Positions 47,129 to 60,236 of a stretch of 64,000 bases of DNA are shown in pieces. This DNA comes from Branchinecta lynchi (taxonomy: Eukaryota > Arthropoda > Branchiopoda > Anostraca > Branchinectidae), in contig JAKZAP010000110.1 in assembly GCA_023053575.1 (NCBI GenBank), forward strand, positions 17,501 through 81,500, written 5' to 3'. The notes below the pieces were generated by a model that worked only from the letters and a program-made list of their open reading frames with translations, searched no databases and had not been told where the DNA came from. The first letter of the stretch is position 1; each line of letters begins with the position of its first letter. A program made the position numbers and the translations under genes.

Positions 47129-49439
47129 TTGGGGAAAACAAACCTTGTGGGAAAACCAACCTAGTGGGAAAACAAACCTTGTGAGAAAACAAACCTTGTG
47201 GGAAAACAAACCTTGTGGGGAAACAAACCTTGTGGGAAAACCAACCTTGCGGGAAAGCGAACCTTTTGGGAAAACCAACACAGTGGGAAAACAAACCTTG
47301 TGGGTAAACCAAACTTGCGGGAAAACCAACCTTGGGGGAAAACAAAGCTTGTGGGAAAACAAACCTTGTGGGAAAACCAACCTAGTGGGAAAAAACAACC
47401 TTGGGGGAAAACAAAGCTTGTGGGAAAACAAACCTTGTGGGAAAACCAACCTAGTGGGAAAACCAACCTAGTGGGAAAACAAACCTTGTGAGAAAACAAA
47501 CCTTGTGGGGAAACAAACCTTGCGGGAAAACTAACCTTGTGGGAAAACAAACCCTGCGGGAAAACCACCTTGTGGGAAAACCAACCTTGTGGGAAAGCGA
47601 ACCTTTTGGGAAAACCAACACAGTGGGAAAACAAACCTTGTGGGAAAACAAACCTTGTGGGGAAACAAACCTTGCGGGAAAACTAACCTTGTGGGAAAAC
47701 AAACCCTGCGGGAAAACCAACCTAGTGGGAAAACAAACCTTGTGAGAAAACAAACCTTGTGGGAAAACCAACCTTATGGGGAAAGCATCCCTGCGGGAAA
47801 ACCAACCTTGTGGGAAAACCAACCTTGTGGGAAAGCGAACCTTTTGGGAAAACCAACACAGTGGGAAAAAAACCAACCTTATGGGGAAAGCAACCCTGCC
47901 GGAAAACCAACCTTGTGGGAAAACCAACCTTGTGGGAAAGCGAACCTTTTGGGAAAACCAACACAGTGGGAAAACAAACCTTGTGGGAAAACAAACCTTG
48001 TGGGGAAAAAAACCTTGCGGGAAAACTAACCTTGTGGGAAAACAAACCCTGCGGGAAAACCAACCTTGGGGGAAAACAAAGCTTGTGGGAAAACAAACCT
48101 TGTGGGAAAACCAACCTAGTGGGAAAAACAACCTAGTTGGAAAACAAACCTTGTGAGAAAACAAACCTTGTGGGAAAACCAACCTTATAGGGAAAGCAAC
48201 CCTGCGGGAAAACCAACCTTGTGGGAAAACCAACCTTGTGGGAAAACCAACCTTGTGGGAAAGCGAACCTTTTGGGAAAACCAACACAGTGGGAAAACAA
48301 ACCTTGTGGGAAAACAAACCTTGTGGGGAAACAAACCTTGCGGGAAAACTAACCTTGTGGGAAAACAAACCCTGCGGGAAAACCAACCTTGTGGGAAAAC
48401 CAACCTTGTGGGGAAACAAACCTTTCGGAAAAAACAACCTTGTGGGAAAACAAACCTTGCGGGAAAACTAACCTTGTGGGAAAACAAACCCTGCGGGAAA
48501 ACCAACCTTGTGGGAAAACCAACCTTGTGAGGAAACAAACCTTTCGGGAAAACCAACCTTGTGGGAAAACAAACATTGTGTTAAATCAAACCTTGTGGGA
48601 AAACTAACCTTGCGGGAAAACCAACCTTGCGGGAAAACCAACCTTGGGGGAAAACAAACCTTGTGGGTAAACAAACCTTGTGGGAAAACAAACCTTGTGG
48701 GAAAACCAACCTAGTGGGAAAACAAACCTTGTGAGAAAACAAACCTTGTGGTAAAACCAACCTTATGGGGACCCTGCGGGAAAACCAACCTTGTGGGAAA
48801 ACCAACCTTGCGGGAAAGCGAACCTTTTGGGAAAACCAACACAGTGGGAAAACAAACCTTGTGAGAAAACAATCCTTGTGGGAAAACAAACCTTGTGGGG
48901 AAACAAACCTTGTGGGGAAACAAACCTTGTGGGAAAACTAACCTTGTGGGAAAACAAACCTTGCGGGAAAACTAACCTTGTGGGAAAACAAACCCTGCGG
49001 GAAAACAAACCTTGTGGGAAAACCAACCTTGTGGGGAAACAAACCTTTCTGGAAAACCAACCTTGTGGCAAAACAAACCTTGTGGGAAAACAAACCTTGT
49101 GGGAAAACAAACCTTGTGGGAAAACAAACCTTTTGAGAAAACAAACCTTGTGGGGAAACAAACCTAGTGGGAAAACAAACCTTGTGAGAAAAAAAAACTT
49201 GTGGGAAAACCAACCTTGCGGGAAAGTGAACCTTTGATGGAAAGCGAACCTCTTGGGAAAACCAACACAGTGGGAAAACAAACCTTGTGAGAAAACAATC
49301 CTTGTGGGAAAACAAACCTTGTGGGGAAACAAACCTTGTGGGGAAACAAACCTTGTGGGAAAACAAACCTTGTGAGAAAACAAACCTTGTGGGGAAACAA
49401 ACCTAGTGGGAAAACAAACCTTGTGAGAAAACAAACCTT

Positions 49440-50400
49440 GTGGTAAAACCAACCTTGCGGGAAAGCAAACCTTGCGGGAAAGCGAACCTCTTGGGAAAAC
49501 CAACACAGTGGGAAAACAAACCTTGTGAGAAAACAATCCTTGTGGGAAAACAAACCTTGTGGGAAAACAAAACCTTGTGGGGAAACAAACCTTGTGGGGA
49601 AACAAACCTTGTAGGGAAACAAACCTTGTGAGAAAACAATCCTTGTGGGAAAACAAACCTTGTGGGGAAACAAACCTTGTGGGGAAACAAACCTTGTAGG
49701 GAAACAAACCTTGTGGGAAAACAAACCTTGTGGGAAAACCAACCTTATGGGGAAAGCATCCCTGCGGGAAAACCAACCTTGTGGGAAAACCAACCTTGTG
49801 GGAAAGCGAACCTTTTGGGAAAACCAACACAGTGGGAAACAAACCTTGTGGGAAAACAAACCTTGTGGGGAAACAAACCTTGCGGGAAAACTAACCTTGT
49901 GGGAAAACAAACCCTGCGGGAAAACAAACCTTGTGGGAAAACCAACCTTATGGGGAAAGCATCCCTGCGGGAAAACCAACCTTGTGGGAAAACCAACCTT
50001 GTGGGAAAGCGAACCTTTTGGGAAAACCAACACAGTGGGAAACAAACCTTGTGGGAAAACAAACCTTGTGGGGAAACAAACCTTGCGGGAAAACAAACCT
50101 TGTGGGGAAACAAACCTTGTGGGAAAACAAACCTTGTGAGAAAACAAACCTTGTGGGGAAACAAACCTAGTGGGAAAACAAACCTTGTGAGAAAACAAAC
50201 CTTGTGGTAAAACCAACCTTGCGGGAAAGCGAACCTTGCGGGAAAGCGAACCTCTTGGGAAAACCAACACAGTGGGAAAACAAACCTTGTGAGAAAACAA
50301 TCCTTGTGGGAAAACAAACCTTGTGGGAAAACAAAACCTTGTGGGGAAACAAACCTTGTGGGGAAACAAACCTTGTAGGGAAACAAACCTTGTGAGAAAA
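49440..50400 (-). repeat. Local tandem duplication in the R array (offset 764 bp)
   Basis: A marker order of GGTAAAACCAACCTTGCGGG, AAAGCGAACCTCTTGGG, CAATCC, AACAAAACCTTG and CTTGTAGGGAAAC occurs at 49,440-49,620 and again at 50,204-50,384. The shared piece GGGGAAAGCATCCCTGCGGG occurs three times here (about 49,750, 49,952 and 50,470) and otherwise only in A and B (near 40,915 and 47,780). The block has therefore been copied more than once. Confidence 0.65.
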
Positions 50401-53400
50401 CAATCCTTGTGGGAAAACAAACCTTGTAGGAAACAAACCTTGTGGGAAAACAAACCTTGTGGGAAAACCAACCTTATGGGGAAAGCATCCCTGCGGGAAA
50501 ACCAACCTTGTGGGAAAACCAACCTTGTGGGAAAGCGAACCTTTTGGGAAAACCAACACAGTGGGAAACAAACCTTGTGGGAAAACAAACCTTGTGGGGA
50601 AACAAACCTTGCGGGAAAACAAAGCTTGTGGGAAAACAAACCTTGTGGGAAAACCAACCTAGTGGAAAAAACAACCTAGTGGGAAAACAAACCTTGTGAG
50701 AAAACAAACCTTGTGGGAAAACCAACCTCATGGGGAAAGCAACCCTGCGGAAAAACCAACCTTGTGGGAAAACCAACCTTGTGGGAAAACCAACCTTGTG
50801 GGAAAACAAACATTGTGTTAAATCAGACCTTGTGGGAAAACTAACCTTGCGGGAAAACCAACCTTGTGGGAAAACAAACATTGTGTTAAATCAGACCTTG
50901 TGGGAAAACTAACCTTGCGGGAAAACCAACCTTGTGGGAAAACCAACCTTATGGGAAAACCAACCTTGCGGGAAAACCAACCTTGGGGGAAAACAAACCT
51001 TGTGGGTAAACAAACCTTGTGGGAAAACAAACCTTGTGGGAAAACCAACCTAGTGGGAAAACAAACCTTGTGAGAAAACAAACCTTTTGGGAAAACCAAC
51101 CTTATGGGGAAACAAACCCTGCGGGAAAACCAACCTTGTGGGAAAACCAACCTTGCGGGAAAGCGAACCTTTTGGGAAAACCAACACAGTGGGAAAACAA
51201 ACCTTGTGAGAAAACAATCCTTGTGGGAAAACAAACCTTGTGGGGAAACAAACCTTGTGGGAAAACTAACCTTGTGGGAAAACAAACCCTGCGGGAAAAC
51301 AAACCTTGTGGGAAAACCAACCTTGTGGGGAAACAAACCTTTCTGGAAAACCAACCTTGTGGCAAAACAAACCTTGTGGGAAAACAAACCTTGTGGGAAA
51401 ACAAACCTTGTAGGAAAACAAACTTTGTGAGAAAACAAACCTTGTGGGGAAACCAACCTAGTGGGAAAACAAACCTTGTGAGAAAACAAACCTTGTGGGA
51501 AAACCAACCTTGCGGGAAAGCGAACCTTGCGGGAAAGCGAACCTCTTGGGAAAACCAACACAGTGGGAAAACAAACCTTGTGAGAAAACAATCCTTGTGG
51601 GAAAACAAACCTTGTGGGGAAACAAACCTTGTGGGGAAACAAACCTTGTGGGAAAACTAACCTTGTGGGAAAACAAACCTTGCGGGAAAACTAACCTTGT
51701 GGGAAAAAAAACCCTGCGGGAAAACCAGCCTTGTGGGAAAACCAACCTTGTGGGGAAACAAACCTTTCGGGAAAACCAACCTTGTGGGAAGACAAACCTT
51801 GTGAGAAAACAAACATTGTGGGGAAACAAACCTTTTGGGGAAACAAACCTTGTGGGAAAACTAACCTTGTGGGAAAAGAAACCTTGCGGGAAAACTAACC
51901 TTGTGGGAAAACAAACCCTGCGGGAAAACCAACCTTATGGGGAAAGCAACCCTGCGGGAAAACCAACCTTGTGGGAAAACCAACCTTGTGGGAGAACCAA
52001 CCTTTTGGGATAGCGAACCTTTTGGGAAAACCAACACAGTGGGAAAACAAACCTTGTGGGAAAACAAACCTTGTGGGGAAACAAACCTTGCGGGAAAACT
52101 AACCTTGTGGGAAAACAAACCCTGCGGGAAAACCAACCTTGTGGGAAAACCAACCTTGTGGGGAAACAAACCTTTCGGGAAAACCAACCTTGTGGGAAAA
52201 CAAACCTTGTGGGAAAACAAACCTTGTGGGGAAACAAACCTTGTGGGAAAACCAACCTTGCGGGAAAGCGAACCTTTTGGGAAAACCAACACAGTGGGAA
52301 AACAAACCTTGTGGGTAAACCAACCTTGCGGGAAAACAAACCTTGGGGGAAAACAAAGCTTGTGGGAAAACAAACCTTGTGGGAAAACCAACCTAGTGGG
52401 AAAGACAACCTTGGGGGAAAACAAAGCTTGTGGGAAAACAAACCTTGTGGGAAAACCAACCTAGTGGGAAAAACAACCTAGTGGGAAAACAAACCTTGTG
52501 AGAAAACAAACCTTGTGGGAAAACCAACCTTATGGGGAAAGCAACCCTGCGGGAAAACCAACCTTGTGGGAAAACCAACCTTGTGGGGAAACAAACCTAG
52601 TGGGAAAACAAACCTTGTGAGAAAACAAACCTTGTGGGAAAACCAACCTTGCGGGAAAGCGAACCTTGCGGGAAAGCGAACCTCTTGGGAAAACCAACAC
52701 AGTGGGAAAACAAACCTTGTGAGAAAACAATCCTTGTGGGAAAACAAACCTTGTGGGGAAACAAACCTTGTGGGGAAACAAACCTTGTGGGAAAACAAAC
52801 CTTGCGAGAAAACAAACCTTGTGGGGAAACAAACCTAGTGGGAAAACAAACCTTGTGAGAAAACAAACCTTGTGGGAAAACCAACCTTGCGGGAAAGCGA
52901 ACCTTGCGGGAAAGCGAACCTCTTGGGAAAACCACACAGTGGGAAAACAAACCTTGTGAGAAAACAATCCTTGTGGGAAAACAAACCTTGTGGGGAAACA
53001 AACCTTGTGGGAAAACCAACCTTGCGGGAAAGCGAACCTTTTGGGAAAACCAACACAGTGGGAAAACAAACCTTGTGGGAAAACCAACCTTGCTGGAAAA
53101 CCAACCTTGGGGGAAAACAAAGCTTGTGGGAAAACAAACCTTGTGGGAAAACCAACCTTGCGGGAAAACCAACCTTGTGGGAAAACAAACCTTGTGGGAA
53201 AACAAACCTTGTGGGAAAACAAACATTGTGGGAAAACAGACCTTGTGGGGAAACAAACCTTGTGGGAAAACCAACCTTGTGGGGAAACAAACCTTTCTGG
53301 AAAACCAACCTTGTGGCAAAACAAACCTTGTGGGAAAACAAACCTTGTGGGAAAACAAACCTTGTGGAAAAACAAACCTTGTGAGAAAACAAACCTTGTG

Positions 53401-54786
53401 GGGAAACAAACCTAGTGGGAAAACAAACCTTGTGAGAAAACAAACCTTGTGGGAAAACCAACCTTGCGGGAAAGCGAACCTCTTGGGAAAACCAACACAG
53501 TGGGAAAACAAACCTTGTGAGAAAACAATCCTTGTGGGAAAACAAACCTTGTGGGGAAACAAACCTTGTGGGGAAACAAACCTTGTGGGAAAACAAACCT
53601 TGTGAGAAAACAAACCTTGTGGGGAAACAAACCTAGTGGGAAAACAAACCTTGTGAGAAAACAAACCTTGTGGGAAAACCAACCTTTCGGGAAAACCAAC
53701 CTTGTGGGAAGACAAACCTTGTGGGAAAACAAACCTTATGGGAAAACAAACCTTGTGGGAAAACAAATCTTATGGGAAAACAAACCTTGTGGGGAAACAA
53801 ACACAGTGGGAAAACCAACCTTGTGGGAAAACCAACCTTGCCGGAAAACCAACCTTGGGGAAAACAAAGCTTGTGGGAAAACAAACCTTGTGGGAAAACC
53901 AACCTAGTGGGAAAAACAACCTAGTTGGAAAACAAACCTTTTGAGAAAACAAACCTTGTGGGAAAACCAACCTTATGGGGAAAGCAACCCTGCGGGAAAA
54001 CCAACCTTGTGGGAAAACCAACCTTGTGGGAAAGCGAACCTTTTGGGAAAACCAACACAGTGGAAAAAAAACCTTGTGGGAAAACCAACCTTGCGGGAAA
54101 ACCAACCTTGGGGGAAAACAAACCTTGTGGGAAAACAAACCTTGTGGGGAAACAAACCTAGTGGGAAAACAAACCTTGTGAGAAAAAAATCCTTGAGGGA
54201 AAACAAACCTTGGGGGGAAACAAACCTTGCGGGGAAACTAACCTTGTGGGAAAACAAACCCTGCGAGAAAACCATCCTTGTGGGAAAACCAACCTTGTGG
54301 GGAAACAAACCTTTCGGGAAAACAAACCTTGTGGGAAAACAAACCTTGTGGGAAAACAAACCTTGTGGGAAAACAAACCTTATGGGGAAAGCAACCCTGC
54401 GGGAAAACCAACCTTGTGGGAAAACCAACCTTGTGGGAAAGCGAACCTTTTGGGAAAACCAACACAGTGGGAACACAAACCTTGTGGGAAAACCAACCTT
54501 GCGGGAAAACCAACCTTGTGGGAAAATAAACCTTGTGGGAAAACAAACCTTGTGGGAAAACAAACCTTGTGGGAAAACAAACCTTATGGGAAAACAAACC
54601 TTGTGGGGAAACAAACCTTGTGGGAAAACCAACCTTGCGGGAAAGCGAACCTTTTGGGAAAACCAACACAGTGGGAAAACAAACCTTGTGGAAAACCAAC
54701 CTTGCGGGAAAACCAACCTTGGGGGAAAACAAAGCTTGTGGGAAAACAAACCTTGTGGGAAAACCAACCTAGTGGGAAAAAACAAC

Positions 54787-55550
54787 CTAGTGGGAAAACA
54801 AACCTTGTGAGAAAACAAACCTTGTGGGAAAACCAACCTTATGGTGAAAGCAACCCTGCGGGAAAACCAACCTTGTGGGAAAACCAACCTTGTGGGAAAG
54901 CGAACCTTTTGGGAAAACCAACACAGTGGGAAAACAAACCTTGTGGGAAAACCAACCATGCAGGAAAACCAACCTTTGGGGAAAACAAACCTTGTGGGAA
55001 AACAAACCTTGTGGGGAAACAAACCTAGTGGGAAAACAAACCTTGTGAGAAAACAACCCTTGTGGGAAAACAAACCTTGTGGGGAAACAAACCTTGCGGG
55101 AAAACTAACCTTGTGGGAAAACAAACCCTGCGGGAAAACCAACCTTGTGGGAAAACCAACGTTGTGGGGAAACAAACCTTTCGGGGAAACTAACCTTGTG
55201 GGAAAACAAACCCTGCGGGAAAACGAACCTTGTGGGAAAACCAACCTTATGGGGAAACAAACCCTGCGGGAAAACCGACCTTGTGGGAAAACCAACCTTG
55301 CGGGAAAGCGAACCTTTTGGGAAAACCAACACAGTGGGAAAACAAACCTTGTGAGAAAACAATCCTTGTGGGAAAACAAACCTTGTGGGGAAACAAACCT
55401 TGTGGGGAAACAAACCTTGTGGGAAAACTAACCTTGTGGGAAAACAAACCTTGCGGGAAAACTAACCTTGTGGGAAAACAAACCCTGCGGGAAAACCAAC
55501 CTTGTGGGAAAACCAACCTTGTGGGGAAACAAACCTTGTGGGAAAACAAA
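54787..55550 (-). repeat. Inverted paralogue of the LTR insertion site (empty site)
   Basis: 54,787-55,370 is colinear with the reverse complement of 24,010-24,509 plus its neighbours, including the rare TTATGGTGAAAGC at 54,838. From 55,371 it continues, without break, as the reverse complement of the sequence left of the 5' LTR (about 19,100-19,273). GTGG occurs once, at 55,368-55,371, where the element carries CCAC on both sides. This copy therefore never received the element. Confidence 0.8.
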
Positions 55551-56509
55551 CCTTATGGGGAAAGCAACCCTGCGGGAAAACCAACCTTGTGGGAAAACCA
55601 ACCTTGTGGGAAAGCGAACCTTTTGGGAAAACCAACACAGTGGGAACACAAACCTTGTGGGAAAACCAACCTTGTGGGAAAGCGAACCTTTTGGGAAAAC
55701 AAACACAGTGGGAACACAAACCTTGTGGGAAAACCAACCTTGTGGGAAAACCAACCTTGCGGGAAAGCGAACCTTTTGGGAAAACCAACACAGTGGGAAA
55801 ACAAACCTTGTGGGAAAACCAACCTTGCGGGAAAACCAACCTTGGGAGAAAACAAAGCTTGTGGGAAAACAAACCCTGCGGGAAAACCAACCTTGTGGGA
55901 AAACCAACCTTGTGGGGAAACAAACCTTTCGGGAAAACTAACCTTGTGGGAAAACAAACCCTGCGGGAAAACGAACCTTGTGGGAAAACAAACCTTGTGG
56001 GAAAACAATCCTTGTGAGAAAACAAACCTTGTGGGAAAACCAACCTTATGGGGAAACAAACCCTGCGGGAAAACTAACCTTGTGGGAAAACCAACCTTGC
56101 GGGAAAACCAACCTTGGGGGAAAAGAAACCTTGTGGGAAAACAAACCTTGTGGGGAAACAAACCTAGTGGGAAAACAAACCTTGTGAGAAAACTATCCTT
56201 GTGGGAAAACAAACCTTGGGGGGAAACAAACCTTGCGGGGAAACTAACCTTGTGGGAAAACAAACCCTGCGGGAAAACCAACCTTGTGGGGAAACAAACC
56301 TTTCGGGAAAACTAACCTTGTGGGAAAACAAACCCTGCGGGAAAACGAACCTTGTGGGAAAACAAACCTTGTGGGAAAACAAACCTTGTGGGAAAACAAA
56401 CCTTGTGAGAAAACAAACCTTGTGGGAAAACCAACCTTATGGGGAAACAAACTCTGCGGGAAAACCAACCTTGTGGGAAAACCAACCTTGCGGGAAAGCG
56501 AACCTTTTG

Positions 56510-57480
56510 GGAAAACCAACACAGTGGGAAACACAAACCTTGTGAGAAAACAATCCTTGTGGGAAAACAAACCTTGTGGGGAAACAAACCTTGTGGGGAA
56601 ACAAACCTTGTGGGAAAACTAACCTTGTGGGAAAACAAACCTTGCGGGAAAGCGAACCTTTTGGGAAAACCAACACAGTGGGAAAACAAACCTTGTGAGA
56701 AAAAAATCCTTGTGGGAAAACAAACCTTGTGGGGAAACAAACCTTGTGGGGAAACAAACCTTGTGGGAAAACTAACCTTGTGGGAAAACAAACCTTGTGG
56801 GAAAACCAACCTTATGCGGAAAGCAACCCTGCGGGAAAACCAACCTTATGGGAAAACCAACCTTGTGGGAAAGCGAACCTTTTGGGAAAACCAACACAGT
56901 GGGAAAAAAACCTTGTGGGAAAACCAACCTTGCGGGAAAACCAACCTTGGGGGAAAACAAACCTTGTGGGGAAACAAACCTAGTGGGAAAACAAACCTTG
57001 TGAGAAAACAATCCTTGTGGGAAAACAAACCTTGGGGGAAAACAAACCTTGCGGGGAAACTAACCTTGTGGGAAAACAAACCCTGCGGTAAAACCAACCT
57101 TGTGGGAAAACAAACCTTGTGGGGAAACAAACCTTTCGGGAAAACTAACCTTGTGGGAAAACAAACCCTGCGGGAAAACGAACCTTGTGGGAAAACAAAC
57201 CTTGTGGGAAAACAAACCTTGTGGGAAAACCAACCTTGTGAGAAAACAAACCTTGTGGGAAAACCAACCTTATGGGGAAACAAACCCTGCGGGAAAACCA
57301 ACCTTGTGGGAAAACCAACCTTGTGGGAAAGCGAAACTTTTGGAAAAACCAACACAGTGGGAAACAAACCTTGTGAGAAAACAATCCTTGTGGGAAAACA
57401 AACCTTGTGGAGAAACAAACCTTGTGGGGAAACAAACCTTGTGAGAAAACTAACCTTGTGGGAAAACAAACCTTGCGGGA
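56510..57480 (-). repeat. 2,378-bp-spaced duplicated block in the R array, left copy
   Basis: Colinear at a constant offset of 2,378 bp with about 58,900-59,860. Markers are the CAGTGGGAAAAAAACC unit (56,896 against 59,274) and the GGGAAACTAACC unit that follows GCGG. Differences are scattered single bases and one-unit indels. 2,378 is not a multiple of 17. Confidence 0.7.
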
Positions 57481-58899
57481 AAACTAACCTTGTTGGAAAA
57501 CAAACCCTGCGGGAAAACCAACCTTGTGGGAAAACCAACCTTGAGGGGAAACAAACCTTTCGGGAAAACAAACCTTGTGGGAAAACAAACCTTGTGGGAA
57601 AACAAACCTTGTGGGAAAACAAACCTTATGGGGAAAGCAACCCTGCGGGAAAACCAACCTTGTGGGAAAACCAACCTTGTGGGAAAGCGAACCTTTTGGG
57701 AAAACCAAAACAGTGGGAACACAAACCTTGTGGGAAAACCAACCTTGCGGGAAAACCAACCTTGTGGGAAAACAAACCTTGTGGGAAAACAAACCTTGTG
57801 GGAAAACAAACCTTGTGGGAAAACAAACCTTATGGGAAAACAAACCTTGTGGGGAAACAAACCTTGTGGGAAAACCAACCTTGCGGGAAAGCGAACCTTT
57901 TGGGAAAACCAACACAGTGGGAAAACAAACCTTGTGGGAAAACCAACCTTGCGGGAAAACCAACCTTGGGGGAAAACAAAGCTTGTGGGAAAACAAACCT
58001 TGTGGGAAAACAAACCTAGTGGGAAAAACAACCTAGTGGGAAAACAAACCTTGTGAGAAAACAAACCTTGTGGGAAAACCAACCTTATGGGGAAAGCAAC
58101 CCTGCGGGAAAACCAACCTTGTGGGAAAACCAACCTTGTGGGAAAGCGAACCTTTTGGGAAAACCAACACAGTGGGAAAACAAACCTTGTGGGAAAACCA
58201 ACCTTGCGGGAAAACCAACCTAGGGGGAAAATAAACCTTGTGGGAAAACAAACCTTGTGGGGAAACAAACCTAGTGGGAAAACAATCCTTGTGGGAAAAC
58301 AAACCTTGTGGGGAAACAAACCTTGCGGGAAAAATAAACTTGTGGGAAAACAAACCCTGCGGGAATACCAACCTTGTGGGAAAACCAACCTTGTGGGGAA
58401 ACAAACCTTTCGGGAAAACAAACCTTGTGGGAAAACAAAACTTGTGGGAAAACAAACCTTGTGGGAAAACAAACCTTGTGGGAAAACAAACCTTGTGAGA
58501 AAACAAACCTTGTGGGGAAACAAACCTAGTGGGAAAACAAACCTTGTGAGAAAACAAACCTTGTGGGAAAACCAACCTTATGGGAAAACAAACCTAGTGG
58601 GAAAACAAACCTTGTGGGGAAACAAACCTTATGGGAAAACAAACCTTGTGGGGAAACAAACCTTGTGGGAAAACCAACCTTGCGGGAAAGCGAACCTTTT
58701 GGGAAAACCAACACAGTTGGAAAACAAACCTTGTGTTAAAACCAACCTTGCGGGAAAACCAACCTTGGGGGAAAACAAAGCTTGTGGGAAAACAAACCTT
58801 GTGGGAAAACCAACCTAGTGGGAAAAACAACCTAGTGGGAAAACAAACCTTGTGAGAAAACAAACCTTGTGGGAAAACCAACCTTATGGGTAAAGCAAC

Positions 58900-59860
58900 C
58901 CTGCGGGAAAACCAACCTTGTGGGAAAACCAACCTTGTGGGAAAGCGAACCTTTTGGGAAAACCAACACAGTGGGAAAACAAACCTTGTGGGAAAACCAA
59001 CCTTGCGGGAAAACCAACCTTGGGGGAAAGCAAACCTTTTGGGAAAACCAACACAGTGGGAAAACAAACCTTGTGAGAAAACAATCCTTGTGGGAAAACA
59101 AACCTTGTGGGGAAACAAACCTTGTGGGGAAACAAACCTTGTGGGAAAACTAACCTTGTGGGAAAACAAACCTTGTGGGAAAACCAACCTTATGGGGAAA
59201 GCAACCCTGCGGGAAAACCAACCTTATGGGAAAACCAACCTTGTGGGAAAGCGAACCTTTTGGGAAAACCAACACAGTGGGAAAAAAACCTTGTGGGAAA
59301 ACCAACCTTGCGGTAAAACCAACCTTGGGAGAAAACAAACCTTGTGGGGAAACAAACCTAGTGGGAAAACAAACCTTGTGAGAAAACAATCCTTGTGGGA
59401 AAACAAACCTTGGGGGGAAACAAACCTTGCGGGGAAACTAACCTTGTGGGAAAACAAACCCTGCGGGAAAACCAACCTTGTGGGAAAACCAACCTTGTGG
59501 GGAAACAAACCTTTCGGGAAAACTAACCTTGTGGGAAAACAAACCCTGCGGGAAAACGAACCTTGTGGGAAAACAAACCTTGTGGGAAAACAAACCTTGT
59601 GGGAAAACAAACCTTGTGAGAAAACAAACCTTGTGGGAAAACCAACCTTATGGGGAAACAAACCCTGCGGGAAAACCAACCTTGTGGGAAAACCAACCTT
59701 GCGGGAAAGCGAACCTTTTGGAAAAACCAACACAGTGGGAAAACAAACCTTGTGAGAAAACAATCCTTGTGGGAAAAAAAACCTTGTGGAGAAACAAACC
59801 TTGTGGGGAAACAAACCTTGTGAGAAAACTAACCTTGTGGGAAAACAAACCTTGCGGGAA
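58900..59860 (-). repeat. 2,378-bp-spaced duplicated block in the R array, right copy
   Basis: Partner of 56,510-57,480. The last part of it (CTTGTGGAGAAAC and CTTGTGAGAAAACTAACC near 59,785-59,835) is copied once more about 300 bp to the right, near 60,108-60,155. This shows continuing short-range duplication. Confidence 0.65.
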
Positions 59861-60236
59861 AACAAACCTTGTGGGGAAACAAACCTTGTGGGAAAACAAA
59901 CCTTGTGGGAAAACTAACCTTGTGGGAAAACAAACCTTGCGGGAAAACTAACCTTGTGGGAAAACAAACCTTGTGAGAAAACAAACCTTGTGGGAAAACC
60001 AACCTTGCGGGAAAGCGAACCTTGCGGGAAAGCGAACCTCTTGGGAAAACCAACACAGTGGGAAAACAAACCTTGTGAGAAAACAATCCTTGTGGGAAAA
60101 AAAACCTTGTGGAGAAACAAACCTTGTGGGGAAACAAACCTTGTGAGAAAACTAACCTTGTGGGAAAACAAACCTTGCGGGAAAACAAACCTTGTGGGGA
60201 AACAAACCTTGTGGGGAAACAAACCTTGTGGGAAAA

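Larger units (their letters stand above)
41915..48370. repeat. Compound segment B (paralogue of segment A)
   Basis: This is the second copy of the A mosaic: R to 42,779, F 42,780-46,925, R from 46,926. Compared with A it lacks seven units near 42,985. It has an extra ~720-bp tandem copy at 43.4-44.2 kb, lacks the second 544-bp copy found in A, and keeps the non-inverted order at 48,145-48,370. The right boundary merges into the R array. Confidence 0.8.
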
